Positions 1 through 7,013 of a DNA stretch of 9,350 nucleotides are shown here, one piece after another. This DNA comes from an uncultured Anaerolineae bacterium. Lineage in GTDB: Bacteria; Chloroflexota; Anaerolineae; Anaerolineales; Villigracilaceae. The position numbers and the translations under genes are program-made. The stretch is from assembly GCA_903854805.1 (NCBI GenBank), contig CAINXK010000397.1, forward strand, positions 1-9,350, given 5' to 3'. A model generated the notes under the pieces. The model did not search any database and was not told the DNA's origin. It worked only from the letters and a program-made list of their open reading frames with translations. The first letter of the stretch is position 1. Every line of letters begins with the position of its first letter.

Positions 1-734
1 CACCAGATTTACTTGAGGTGATCCTGCTTGCCAGAACCTACGTCGAACAAACCAGGGGGCTGTTTGACCCTTCAATATTGGAATATCTAAAACAGCTAGG
101 ATATGATCGCAGCATGGAGCTCATCCGCGCCAATGCCGGTGCTGCCTTCATTTACCCAGGGCCCAGCCCGCGCAAGCACGTCCCATTCGATGAAATCATC
201 ATCAACCCCGAAGAATCGCTCATATCACTACCCGCAGGTCTCTCGCTGGACCTGGGCGGCATAGCCAAAGGCTGGATTGCAGAACAGGCTGCCAGCCTGC
301 TCTCTGAATACAGCCCGGCCTGCTGTGTCAGCGCAGGCGGAGACATGCACATGCTCGGCTTGCCAGACGGCCTGCCCGGATGGCAGGTCGACCTGGAAGA
401 TCCCCGCAACCCTGGCGAAATCCTGGCAAACCTCAATCTGCCATCCGGTGGGCTGGCAACATCTTCCATCACAAAACGCACCTGGAAACAGGGCGAAAAA
501 ATGCGCCACCATCTGATCGATCCACGCAGCGGCGAACCAGCTCAAACCGAGTGGTTGAGCGTAACTGTAATCGCCGCACGAACAACCCAATGCGAAGCGT
601 TTGCCAAAGCGCTGCTGATCGCCGGGCCAGGTGAAGCCCCAATAATTGCCCAAAACATGCAAATTGCCTATCTGGCAGTCGACCATGAAGGAAATATCCT
701 TGGAACCCAAAATTGTCTGGAGTACATTTTATGA
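1..734 (+). CDS. apbE: FAD:protein FMN transferase (ApbE family), 5' end missing
   Basis: ApbE enzymes transfer FMN from FAD to a Thr/Ser of partner flavoproteins, usually outside the cytoplasmic membrane. The reading frame is open from base 3 and continues to TGA at 732-734, so the start lies left of the window; GTG 18 is internal. Compared with a usual ~330 residues, roughly 70-100 N-terminal residues, including any lipoprotein signal, are missing. Numbering from GTG 18, I see GLFDPS (14-19), DLGGIAKGW (78-86), SAGGD (105-109), ATSS (147-150) and HHLIDPRSG (164-172), which are family hallmarks in the right order. The late metal-site motif, usually ADALATAL, reads CEAFAKAL (192-199), with Glu for Asp and Lys for Thr. 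The stop overlaps the next start by ATGA, so the two genes are translationally coupled. The family call is firm; the substrate is not visible. Confidence 0.93.
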   Translation, partial: PDLLEVILLARTYVEQTRGLFDPSILEYLKQLGYDRSMELIRANAGAAFIYPGPSPRKHVPFDEIIINPEESLISLPAGLSLDLGGIAKGWIAEQAASLLSEYSPACCVSAGGDMHMLGLPDGLPGWQVDLEDPRNPGEILANLNLPSGGLATSSITKRTWKQGEKMRHHLIDPRSGEPAQTEWLSVTVIAARTTQCEAFAKALLIAGPGEAPIIAQNMQIAYLAVDHEGNILGTQNCLEYIL

Positions 735-1513
735 ATGAAAAACGGAATACCCCTGAATACGAATCCAGCACCAGCCAGACACTTTGGAGAATTTTCCAGG
801 ATGGCATGATCGTCTTTGGAATCCTGGCGATCATGCTGATTGGAGCGATATTCGTGTTCACCCCCGCCGGTGATTGGCTGACTGGTAACCTGAGCTGGTT
901 ATTCGCCACCGATAGCCAGCAGCTCTGGTGGTTTGTTACACGCTCTTCCGCTATTATTGCTTTTCTTCTGTTATGGTTATCCACTGTCTGGGGCCTGGCA
1001 GTTCCATCCCGGATCATCTCACCAGTCTTGGAACCAGGCTACACCTTTGACTTTCACCAATTCATTTCATTACTAGCGATCGGATTTGCCCTGCTCCATA
1101 TTCTGGTACTGTCCATCGACCGCTACCTGCCCTACTCCACCCTGCAAATCTTGATCCCCTTTCTTTCGCCCTACCGCCCGCTCTGGGTCGGCATTGGCGT
1201 GATTTCCTTTTACATCATCATGCTTGTGACAGTCACTTTCTATCTGCGCACTCGCATCGGCATGCGCACCTTCCGGTCCATTCATATTTTGAGCCTGCTG
1301 AGCTACATTGGCGTCACCCTGCATGGTCTGAATGCCGGCACAGATTCGCCCCTGCTCTCAATGCAGCTGCTATACCGGGGCACTGGTCTGACGGTCATCT
1401 TTCTGACCGTTTATTGGTTGGTTCTCAAATTTCAGAGCAATCGTGAAGCGAAGCAAAAAGCTGCCCAGGCCAAAAGTCCAGCTTCTGTGCGCCGTCAACC
1501 CAGAATACGCTAA
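731..1513 (+). CDS. Ferric-reductase-like transmembrane heme protein
   Basis: Encodes 260 residues from ATG 731, chosen because GGAG at 719-722 lies 8 bases upstream and the start overlaps the apbE stop. An in-frame TTG at 713 has no such site. About six hydrophobic segments are seen (near 24-44, 66-91, 108-128, 151-172, 182-200, 214-233). His109 and His123 lie 14 apart in one helix, and His185 and His198 lie 13 apart in another. This is the arrangement that holds two stacked b-hemes in ferric reductase/NADPH oxidase membrane domains (PF01794-type). The tail after 233 is basic (KFQSNREAKQKAAQAK), consistent with a cytosolic end. No FAD or NAD(P)H domain follows, so it needs another electron donor or acceptor. 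The coupling to apbE suggests a covalently flavinylated extracytoplasmic partner (inference). An MsrQ-like or NosR-related membrane role is an alternative. Confidence 0.85.
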   Translation: MNEKRNTPEYESSTSQTLWRIFQDGMIVFGILAIMLIGAIFVFTPAGDWLTGNLSWLFATDSQQLWWFVTRSSAIIAFLLLWLSTVWGLAVPSRIISPVLEPGYTFDFHQFISLLAIGFALLHILVLSIDRYLPYSTLQILIPFLSPYRPLWVGIGVISFYIIMLVTVTFYLRTRIGMRTFRSIHILSLLSYIGVTLHGLNAGTDSPLLSMQLLYRGTGLTVIFLTVYWLVLKFQSNREAKQKAAQAKSPASVRRQPRIR

Positions 1514-1542
1514 CCGCTGTCCAGCTTCCAGCCTGGGTAGGC
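1514..1542. other. Short convergent intergenic gap
   Basis: Only 29 bases separate two convergent stops. AGCCT (1530-1534) and AGGCT (1539-1543) can pair around a GGGT loop, but the stem has five pairs and neither strand has a clear T run. A bidirectional terminator is possible but weakly supported. Confidence 0.3.
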
Positions 1543-2793
1543 TTACTCTTCCGGCACATCCAGGGTTTTCATGTCGCGCAGTTCCGGCCATATTCTGGCA
1601 ATTCCCAATACCACCAGCACAGTCAGGATGCCGCCTCCCACTACCGAGATGATCGGCCCAAATATTGCCGCTGCCAGCCCGGATTCAAAACCGCCCAATT
1701 CATTCGAGACACCGATAAAAATACTATTAACCGCCGATGTGCGTCCTCGCATCTCGTCCGGTGTGCGCGTCATAATCAGCGTGCTGCGGATAACAACACT
1801 GATATTATCCAGCGCACCAAGCACCACCAGCATCAGCATCGAAAACCAGAACGAAGTCGAAATTCCGAATAAGACCGTTGCCAGGCCAAAACCAGCCACC
1901 GCCAACAGCAGCGTTCTGCCTGCCCGCTTGAATGTGGGCAAATGCGTTAACGCAAAAGCCATCAGCAGCGAGCCCACTGAAGGCGCTGCCCGCATTAATC
2001 CCAGGCCTTGCGGACCCACCTTCAGAATATCGGTTGCAAAAACTGGCAGCAAGGTCACAGCTCCGCCAAATAATACCGCGAACATATCCAGGGTGATCGT
2101 TGATAGGATCAGTTTATTGGCGCGCATAAAGCGCAACCCTTCCGCCAATGATTCCAGGGTCGCCGACTTACGTGAAAGCGCCAGCGGTCGTCCCTTGATC
2201 AGGCTGATCAGTACCAGGAAGATGATGGAAGCCAGAACATCAAAAAGATAGATGATCGTAACACTCCCCAGCAGCGCTGCCACCAATCCAGCAATCGCCG
2301 GGCCAATGATCGCGGCCAGCTGCCAGGAACTGCTGCCCCAGGTGGCTGCACTACTGAATACTTCCGGCGGCACAGTCTGCGGTACAAGCGTGGCCGAGGC
2401 TGGATCGTTAAAAGCGCGCGCAATTCCAATCCCTAATAAACACAAATAGATCAACACCAACGGACCCTGCCCATACGAGAGCGCGGCCAACCCGAAAGAA
2501 CACAAGGCCAGCAAAATTTGGGTAAACATAACAATCCGCTTGCGGTTATACTGGTCTGCAACATGCCCAGCCGGGAGTGAAAGCAGAATAACCGGTATAA
2601 CCTGCACAAGACCAACCATCCCAAGTGCGAAAGCATTGTGCGTCCGCAGCCACAATTCCCACCCAATGGCAACCGATAACATCTGGTTGCCTAAAGACGA
2701 AATGAAACGCCCGGTCAGGAGCATACGAAATTCATGATAACGAAGCGCCGCGTAAGGGTCGCGGCGGCCGGAAATATCTGCTGAGTTTTTCAA
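1543..2793 (-). CDS. MFS transporter, EntS/MFS_3-like putative exporter
   Basis: A 416-residue polytopic protein of the major facilitator superfamily, a proton-coupled carrier in the cytoplasmic membrane. The N-terminal opening RYHEFRMLLTGRFISSLGNQ (19-38), the loop motif GHVADQYNRKR (76-86, the MFS motif A position between helices 2 and 3) and TPDEMRGRTSAVNS (344-357) are typical of the MFS_3 group, which includes the enterobactin exporter EntS and macrolide-efflux-like proteins. Length and about 12 hydrophobic stretches fit an intact carrier. The start is TTG at 2793: GAGG (2803-2800) lies 6 bases upstream, whereas the nearby ATG at 2798 is out of frame and stops after two codons. A perfect TATAAT lies just upstream on this strand. 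The substrate cannot be told; no siderophore or drug gene is adjacent. Confidence 0.88.
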   Translation of the reverse strand: MKNSADISGRRDPYAALRYHEFRMLLTGRFISSLGNQMLSVAIGWELWLRTHNAFALGMVGLVQVIPVILLSLPAGHVADQYNRKRIVMFTQILLALCSFGLAALSYGQGPLVLIYLCLLGIGIARAFNDPASATLVPQTVPPEVFSSAATWGSSSWQLAAIIGPAIAGLVAALLGSVTIIYLFDVLASIIFLVLISLIKGRPLALSRKSATLESLAEGLRFMRANKLILSTITLDMFAVLFGGAVTLLPVFATDILKVGPQGLGLMRAAPSVGSLLMAFALTHLPTFKRAGRTLLLAVAGFGLATVLFGISTSFWFSMLMLVVLGALDNISVVIRSTLIMTRTPDEMRGRTSAVNSIFIGVSNELGGFESGLAAAIFGPIISVVGGGILTVLVVLGIARIWPELRDMKTLDVPEE

Positions 2794-2798
2794 TGCAT

Positions 2799-2803
2799 AC
2801 CTC
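2799..2803 (-). promoter_or_regulatory. Ribosome binding site fixing a TTG start
   Basis: On the minus strand GAGGT sits six bases before TTG 2793, ideal for initiation. The ATG between them (2798-2796) is in another frame and meets TGA after ATG CAT, so it cannot be the transporter start. Confidence 0.6.
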
Positions 2804-2817
2804 GCTTAAGTACCGCA

Positions 2818-2848
2818 ATTATAGACGAAATCTGATCAGCCACTCCAA
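2818..2848 (-). promoter_or_regulatory. Putative promoter of the MFS gene
   Basis: A perfect TATAAT -10 hexamer reads leftwards at 2823-2818. The best -35 candidate is TTGGAG (2848-2843), a poor match with a long 19-base spacer, so recognition may rest on the -10 or an activator. The implied start near 2811 gives a leader of about 18 bases that contains the GAGG site. Confidence 0.45.
2832..2839. promoter_or_regulatory. CTGATCAG palindrome in the MFS promoter spacer
   Basis: An 8-base perfect palindrome lies between the -35 and -10 of the leftward promoter, where a bound repressor would block polymerase. It is short enough to be chance; no regulator gene is adjacent. Confidence 0.2.
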
Positions 2849-2895
2849 AACCGCGAATGAGTTCGAGAAAAAACCTTTTTCACCCAGACAAGTTG

Positions 2896-2901
2896 TATAA
2901 T
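2896..2901 (+). promoter_or_regulatory. Putative recQ -10 element
   Basis: A perfect TATAAT preceded by GTTG. No good -35 lies 16-18 bases upstream (the region reads AACCTTTTTT). Transcription would begin near 2908, leaving a leader of about 46 bases before ATG 2954 and excluding TTG 2903 as a start. Confidence 0.45.
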
Positions 2902-2903
2902 TT

Positions 2904-2917
2904 TGATTAATAAATCA
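2904..2917. promoter_or_regulatory. Inverted repeat TGATT-N4-AATCA at the recQ start site
   Basis: Five-base perfect arms around AATA lie directly downstream of the -10, over the expected transcription start. The position suits a repressor operator, but the sequence is A/T-rich and short, so chance is a real alternative. Confidence 0.25.
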
Positions 2918-2953
2918 TCTCCAAAAAAATTCGGGGATCGAATCGAGAAATTC

Positions 2954-5149
2954 ATGCCACCCACGCCTAAACTTATCCTAAAAAACACCTTTGGCTACGA
3001 CAGTTTTCGCCCACTCCAGGACAAAGTCATCGAAAACGTGCTCAATAAACGCGATTCCCTGGCGGTCATGCCGACTGGGGGCGGAAAATCCCTGTGCTAC
3101 CAAATTCCGGCCCTAATTTTCGAGGGTCTGACTGTGGTGGTCTCGCCGCTCATCGCGCTGATGAAAGACCAGGTGGAGCAAATGCACGCTGTCGGCGTCC
3201 CGGCCCTTTTCTTGAACAGCACGCTTTCGCCCGATGCTTACCAGCAAAATATGGAATATGTCCGGCGCTCACAGACCAAACTGCTCTACCTGGCCCCTGA
3301 AAGCCTGCTGACTCCCCGCATCCTTGAGCTGATTGCCAGCGTTAAGGTCGATTGCTTCACTATCGACGAAGCCCACTGCATCTCAGAATGGGGCCATGAT
3401 TTCAGACCTGAATACCGCCAGTTGGTGGATGTACGCCGGCGTTTCCCAGATGCCGTTTGCCTGGCGCTGACAGCCACCGCCACCAAAAGAGTGCGTGCAG
3501 ATATCAAGACTAGCCTTGGCTTCAGCGCCTCCAACGAGTTTATCGGCAGTTTTAATCGAGACAATCTATACATCGAAGTCACCCCCAAAAGCGATCCCGC
3601 CATCCAGACCGCCAATTTCCTGAAGCGCTTCAAAGACCAATCAGGCATCATCTATTGTTTTTCGCGCAAACAAGTCGACGAACTAACTGAAACTCTAACC
3701 CGCAAAGGCCATTCCGTACGCGCCTATCATGCCGGCCTGGAAGATGAGCAGCGTCACCGCAACCAGGAAGCCTTCATCCGCGATGATGTCCAGATCATAG
3801 TAGCCACCATTGCATTCGGCATGGGCATCAACAAACCCAACGTGCGGTTTGTGATCCACTATGATTTACCCAAAAGCATAGAAAGCTATTATCAAGAAAT
3901 TGGCCGCGCCGGACGCGATGGACTGCCGGCACACTGCTTGCTGCTCTACAGCTATTCGGATGTGGCCAAGTTAAAATATTTCATCGAACAAAAAGAAGGC
4001 GAAGAACGCCGGGTGGCCAGCAAACACCTCGACGCGATTGTCCGCTATGCCGAGGAACAGGTTATCTGCCGGCGTCATCCGCTCCTGACCTACTTCGGCG
4101 AGGACTATACCGTTCAAAATTGCAAAAACTGCGATAACTGTAACGCAGAAGCTCCCATCCTGGAAGACATCACGGTCCCGGCTCAAAAATTTCTTTCATG
4201 CGTCAAACGCACCGGCGAGCGCTTCGGTGCCGGGCATGTCGTGGATGTTCTGCTCGGCTCCAAAAAAGAAAAAGTGCTCAGATTTGAGCACGACAAACTA
4301 TCCACCTATGGCATCGGATTGGAACTCAATCAAAAACAGTGGATGCATCTGGCCCGCCAGCTGGCTCAACAAAACTATCTTGAGCAAGAAGGCGAATTCC
4401 ACACACTCAAGCTCAGCCCAATGGCCGTCGAAGCCCTGCGCAACCGCACACCCATCCTCGGACAACTTCAAGAAGTCGAAGAACGCGCACCTCAAAAGGC
4501 CAATAAGGCTGAGCTGGAATACAACCATGCTCTCTTCGCTATTCTGCGAGCCCGGCGCAAAGAGTTAGCCGACGAGGCTGGCGTGCCGCCCTATGTGGTT
4601 TTCTCTGACCGGACCCTGGTGGAAATGTCCGCATATACACCGCTCACGCCAGAAAGCCTGCTCAATATCAATGGCATCGGACAGGTCAAAGCACGCCAGT
4701 ACGGAGAAACCTTTCTTGATCTGATCCAGCAATATTGCCAGAAGCACGGCATCCCCGAAAAACAACGCCCCAGCCCGGGCAAGAAACCCTCCGCCAAATC
4801 CGCAGCCAAAGGCGAGGCGAATGGCGCGACCAGGCGTCATGTCGTCGTTGGCGAAGCCTTCAATGCCGGCGAAAACCTTCAGCAGTTGGCAGAGCGCTTT
4901 GCAGTCACAACCGGAACCATCATCGATAACTTGTTAAAATATTCATTGGACGGCTATCCGCTGGGCAACACTGCGGAACTTGAAAAATTGGCAAAATCAA
5001 CTCCGCTGATGCAAAAAACTGCCTTTGCTGTTTTCGATGAAGTCGGAACTGAATTTCTCAAACCCGTTTTTGACCACCTGAACGGCACAGTCAACTACGA
5101 AGAACTGAAAATCCTGCGGCTCATTTTTATCAGCAAGCGCGCCAGTTAG
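2954..5149 (+). CDS. recQ: ATP-dependent DNA helicase RecQ with C-terminal HTH domain
   Basis: A 3'-5' superfamily 2 DNA helicase for recombination and fork repair, 731 residues from ATG 2954. That start follows GAGA (2945-2948) by five bases and begins right before the conserved N-terminus. The open frame reaches TTG 2903, which lies at the promoter and is rejected. Motifs in order are: FRPLQ (18-22), Walker A TGGGKS (41-46), SPLIALMKDQ (64-73), DEAH (138-141) followed by CISEWGHDFRPEY, LTATAT (172-177), motif V FGMGINKPNVRFVIHYDLP (288-306) and QEIGRAGRDG (314-323). Zinc ligands are Cys372, 390, 393 and 396. A winged-helix RQC region (about 405-495) and an HRDC domain (about 521-598, with LLNINGIGQVKA) follow. 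After a basic low-complexity linker (about 600-628) comes an HTH_40-like domain (LQQLAERFAVTTGTIIDNLL, 642-661), an addition absent from E. coli RecQ but known in some bacterial homologues. All catalytic residues are intact. Confidence 0.97.
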   Translation: MPPTPKLILKNTFGYDSFRPLQDKVIENVLNKRDSLAVMPTGGGKSLCYQIPALIFEGLTVVVSPLIALMKDQVEQMHAVGVPALFLNSTLSPDAYQQNMEYVRRSQTKLLYLAPESLLTPRILELIASVKVDCFTIDEAHCISEWGHDFRPEYRQLVDVRRRFPDAVCLALTATATKRVRADIKTSLGFSASNEFIGSFNRDNLYIEVTPKSDPAIQTANFLKRFKDQSGIIYCFSRKQVDELTETLTRKGHSVRAYHAGLEDEQRHRNQEAFIRDDVQIIVATIAFGMGINKPNVRFVIHYDLPKSIESYYQEIGRAGRDGLPAHCLLLYSYSDVAKLKYFIEQKEGEERRVASKHLDAIVRYAEEQVICRRHPLLTYFGEDYTVQNCKNCDNCNAEAPILEDITVPAQKFLSCVKRTGERFGAGHVVDVLLGSKKEKVLRFEHDKLSTYGIGLELNQKQWMHLARQLAQQNYLEQEGEFHTLKLSPMAVEALRNRTPILGQLQEVEERAPQKANKAELEYNHALFAILRARRKELADEAGVPPYVVFSDRTLVEMSAYTPLTPESLLNINGIGQVKARQYGETFLDLIQQYCQKHGIPEKQRPSPGKKPSAKSAAKGEANGATRRHVVVGEAFNAGENLQQLAERFAVTTGTIIDNLLKYSLDGYPLGNTAELEKLAKSTPLMQKTAFAVFDEVGTEFLKPVFDHLNGTVNYEELKILRLIFISKRAS

Positions 5150-5205
5150 CCATCCAGTTCAAAAAACCATTCACAGTCACCATTACAACCGCCATTGGAA
5201 AAAAC

Positions 5206-5607
5206 ATGACCATTGAAAATCATACCTTTCGACTCAAGCCAGGTCAGGATCTGTTTGATGAGATCGAACGTTTCGCTGCCGAACACACCATCCTGGCCAG
5301 CTGCATATTGTGCGCAGTCGGCAGCCTTACACATGCCACCTTGCGGCTGGCAAATCGCAATTCTTACAACGATTATGATGGACATTTCGAAATCGTTTCG
5401 GCGACCGGTACCGTCTCTACGCTTGGCTCACACATTCACATCAGCATTTCAGATTCCAATGGAGTCACCACCGGCGGGCATCTCGTCAGCGGATGCAAAA
5501 TTTACACAACCGCCGAAATTGTTCTGGCCGTTTTCCCCCAACTGCTATACAAACGCGAATTGTGCGAAATATCCGGCTATGAAGAGTTGCGGGTTTACCC
5601 AAAATAA
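5206..5607 (+). CDS. PPC/DUF296 domain protein
   Basis: A 133-residue stand-alone PPC domain (plants and prokaryotes conserved, DUF296), which folds as a trimer. Its biochemical role in bacteria is not settled; in plants it occurs beside AT-hooks in DNA-binding proteins. The hallmark block GSHIHISISDSNGVTTGGHL (74-93) is intact. His76, His78 and His92 are the three His expected at the metal-binding site, and CKIYTTAEIVL (97-107) follows as in the family. ATG 5206 has GGAA at 5197-5200, five bases away. It lies 56 bp after recQ on the same strand without an obvious terminator, so co-transcription is possible. Nothing indicates a functional link to recQ beyond position. There are no AT-hook or membrane segments. 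Confidence 0.85.
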   Translation: MTIENHTFRLKPGQDLFDEIERFAAEHTILASCILCAVGSLTHATLRLANRNSYNDYDGHFEIVSATGTVSTLGSHIHISISDSNGVTTGGHLVSGCKIYTTAEIVLAVFPQLLYKRELCEISGYEELRVYPK

Positions 5608-5623
5608 TTCAGGATAGCCTCCT

Positions 5624-5689
5624 ATGGCACAAAAACTTGAACCTGGATCCCCAACATTATTCCAATTTATTTGGCCAATTTTAATGTGA
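5624..5689 (+). CDS. Possible 21-codon leader ORF upstream of the patatin gene
   Basis: ATG 5624 opens 21 codons (starting MAQKLEPGS, ending in a hydrophobic FQFIWPILM) to TGA at 5687. AGGA (5611-5614) is nine bases upstream. It ends about 65 bases before the patatin start and upstream of the putative patatin -10, so it is more likely chance, or a tail transcript of the preceding gene, than a patatin leader peptide. No similarity is recognised. Confidence 0.12.
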   Translation: MAQKLEPGSPTLFQFIWPILM

Positions 5690-5706
5690 ACGTCAACCGT
5701 TTGTTG

Positions 5707-5712
5707 TATAGT
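5707..5712 (+). promoter_or_regulatory. Putative -10 element of the patatin gene
   Basis: TATAGT (5 of 6 to consensus) is preceded by GTTG, giving the same GTTGTATA word as at the recQ promoter. The -35 region is not recognisable. Initiation near 5719 gives a leader of about 36 bases with GGAG at 5742-5745. Confidence 0.35.
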
Positions 5713-5754
5713 AATTTGACATTTATTCGTTCATCAAAATGGGAGTTAACTATT

Positions 5755-6960
5755 ATGGAATATGATCTTGTCTTTGAAGGCGGCGGTGCCAAAGGGATGG
5801 CATTTGTAGGCGCTCTGCAGGAATTTGAAACCCGTGGCCACACTCACGGGCGCTTGCTGGGAACATCGGCTGGAGCTATCACCGCCACCTTGTTGGCCGC
5901 CGGATATTTATCCGATGAAATGCTGGCCGCCCTTAACGAAAACCTGCCCGATGGAAAAAGCGTTTTCACCAGTTTTATGGCTTCGCCCGGCCCTTTTGAC
6001 CAGGCAGCCATAAAAAATAGCGCCATCCGCACTTTTTTGCGCGCCATCAACCTGCCTCTGGTCCCCGACTTTATAGAAGAAAAGCTCGATGATGCCATCA
6101 CCGAAAAACTGGCTGAAGACCCTGGTTTCCGGCATCTTTTCTCATTTATTGAACGAGGCGGCTGGTATTCTGCTGATAATTTTCTCACCTGGCTCCAGGA
6201 TAAGCTCAATTCAGGGAAATTTTCTGGCAAACGTCGGAAATTCGGCGCCATGACCATGCAGCAGTTTTTCGAAGCCACCAAATCTGAGCTTTCCCTGGTC
6301 GCTTCTGACACAACCGGCAAACAGATGCTGGTTCTAAACCACACTACCGCCCCCAAATGCCCGGTTGCCTGGGCGGCCCGCATGTCAATGAGCATACCGC
6401 TGCTCTGGCAGGAGGTCATCTGGCAGCCTGAATGGGGTCTTTATAATAATCACGATATCAACGGGCATGCCATTGTGGATGGCGGCTTGTTGTCGAACTT
6501 CCCGATCGAATTGTTTCTATCAGACCTGAAAGACATCACCCAGGTCATGGGCCCAAAAATCAGCCAGGAAGTGCTCGGATTCTTGATTGACGAGGAAACT
6601 CCAGTAGCCAACGCGCCAGAAACGGTTGTCCAAACTCAAACACTGAATCTCGCTAATCTTGTCACCATCCAGCGCCTCTCCCGCCTGGTAGATACCACCT
6701 TATCCGCCCGCGACAAAATGGTCATCGACAGCTACTCAAATCTGGTGGTACGCATGCCAGCCCGAGATTACGGAACCACTGAGTTCGACATGAGCGCACA
6801 ACGCAAGACCGCGCTCATCGAAGCGGGAAAGCAAGCCATGCAAGCCTATTATCTAGCTCAAGAACACCCCGCCGCTCATGATGTAAGTTTCGGTCTGGAT
6901 GATGAGCAGACAGAAAGCCAGATCATCATCAACCGCATCGCTTCCAAAATATTACGCTGA
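5755..6960 (+). CDS. Patatin-like phospholipase
   Basis: A 401-residue patatin-family protein, a Ser-Asp dyad acyl hydrolase expected to cleave membrane phospholipids or acyl esters. ATG 5755 is chosen because GGAG (5742-5745) lies nine bases before it and the protein then starts directly with the first strand. The frame extends to TTG 5671, but that extension would include the promoter. The oxyanion motif is EGGGAKG (8-14), the nucleophile elbow GTSAG (36-40, Ser38), and the second catalytic residue is Asp242 in VDGGLLSNFP (241-250). RMSMSIPLLW (209-218) matches the conserved RxSxxIP region. No signal peptide or membrane span is seen, so it looks cytosolic. The middle part (about 80-165) holds a longer insertion than short bacterial patatins. 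No cyclase, sensor or toxin partner is adjacent, so a defence role is not indicated. Confidence 0.93.
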   Translation: MEYDLVFEGGGAKGMAFVGALQEFETRGHTHGRLLGTSAGAITATLLAAGYLSDEMLAALNENLPDGKSVFTSFMASPGPFDQAAIKNSAIRTFLRAINLPLVPDFIEEKLDDAITEKLAEDPGFRHLFSFIERGGWYSADNFLTWLQDKLNSGKFSGKRRKFGAMTMQQFFEATKSELSLVASDTTGKQMLVLNHTTAPKCPVAWAARMSMSIPLLWQEVIWQPEWGLYNNHDINGHAIVDGGLLSNFPIELFLSDLKDITQVMGPKISQEVLGFLIDEETPVANAPETVVQTQTLNLANLVTIQRLSRLVDTTLSARDKMVIDSYSNLVVRMPARDYGTTEFDMSAQRKTALIEAGKQAMQAYYLAQEHPAAHDVSFGLDDEQTESQIIINRIASKILR

Positions 6961-6974
6961 GCATCCATTGATAC

Positions 6975-7013
6975 AACACAAGGCTGGCAGTTCTTATCTG
7001 CCAGCCTTGTGTT
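6975..7013 (+). terminator. Strong hairpin terminator after the patatin gene
   Basis: A 16-base perfect stem (6975-6990 with 6998-7013), containing AAGGCTGGCAG and its complement around a 7-base loop TTCTTAT, starts 14 bases after the stop. The downstream T run is broken (GTTTGTC), but stem length and position make an intrinsic terminator likely. No T run is seen on the other strand. Confidence 0.75.

Noticed and set aside
469..1017. 182-residue minus-strand ORF across apbE and the ferric-reductase gene
   Set aside because: It is antisense to two genes with clear family motifs and has no recognisable domain.
1571..2251. 226-residue plus-strand ORF opposite the MFS gene
   Set aside because: Low-complexity Ser/Pro/Asn/Arg-rich translation typical of an antisense shadow; the opposite strand encodes a clear transporter.
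2903..2953. TTG 2903 as the recQ start (17 extra residues)
   Set aside because: It lies two bases after the TATAAT box, before or at the expected transcription start, and lacks a ribosome site. ATG 2954 has GAGA upstream and begins at the conserved N-terminus.
5716..5721. Perfect TTGACA upstream of the patatin gene as a -35
   Set aside because: No -10-like hexamer lies 15-19 bases downstream (the region reads AAATGGGAG), and it would place the start inside the ribosome site.
5671..5754. TTG 5671 as the patatin start (28 extra residues)
   Set aside because: The extension covers the promoter-like region and has no family motif or signal peptide. ATG 5755 has GGAG nine bases upstream.
5755..6960. 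Patatin as part of a CBASS-like or other abortive-infection defence system
   Set aside because: No nucleotide cyclase, sensor, ubiquitin-like or regulatory partner is adjacent. The neighbours are a PPC protein and a terminator with a gene-free stretch.
2903..6960. recQ, PPC and patatin as one new functional system
   Set aside because: Same strand, but the patatin has its own 147-bp upstream region with a promoter-like box, and no motif links the three.
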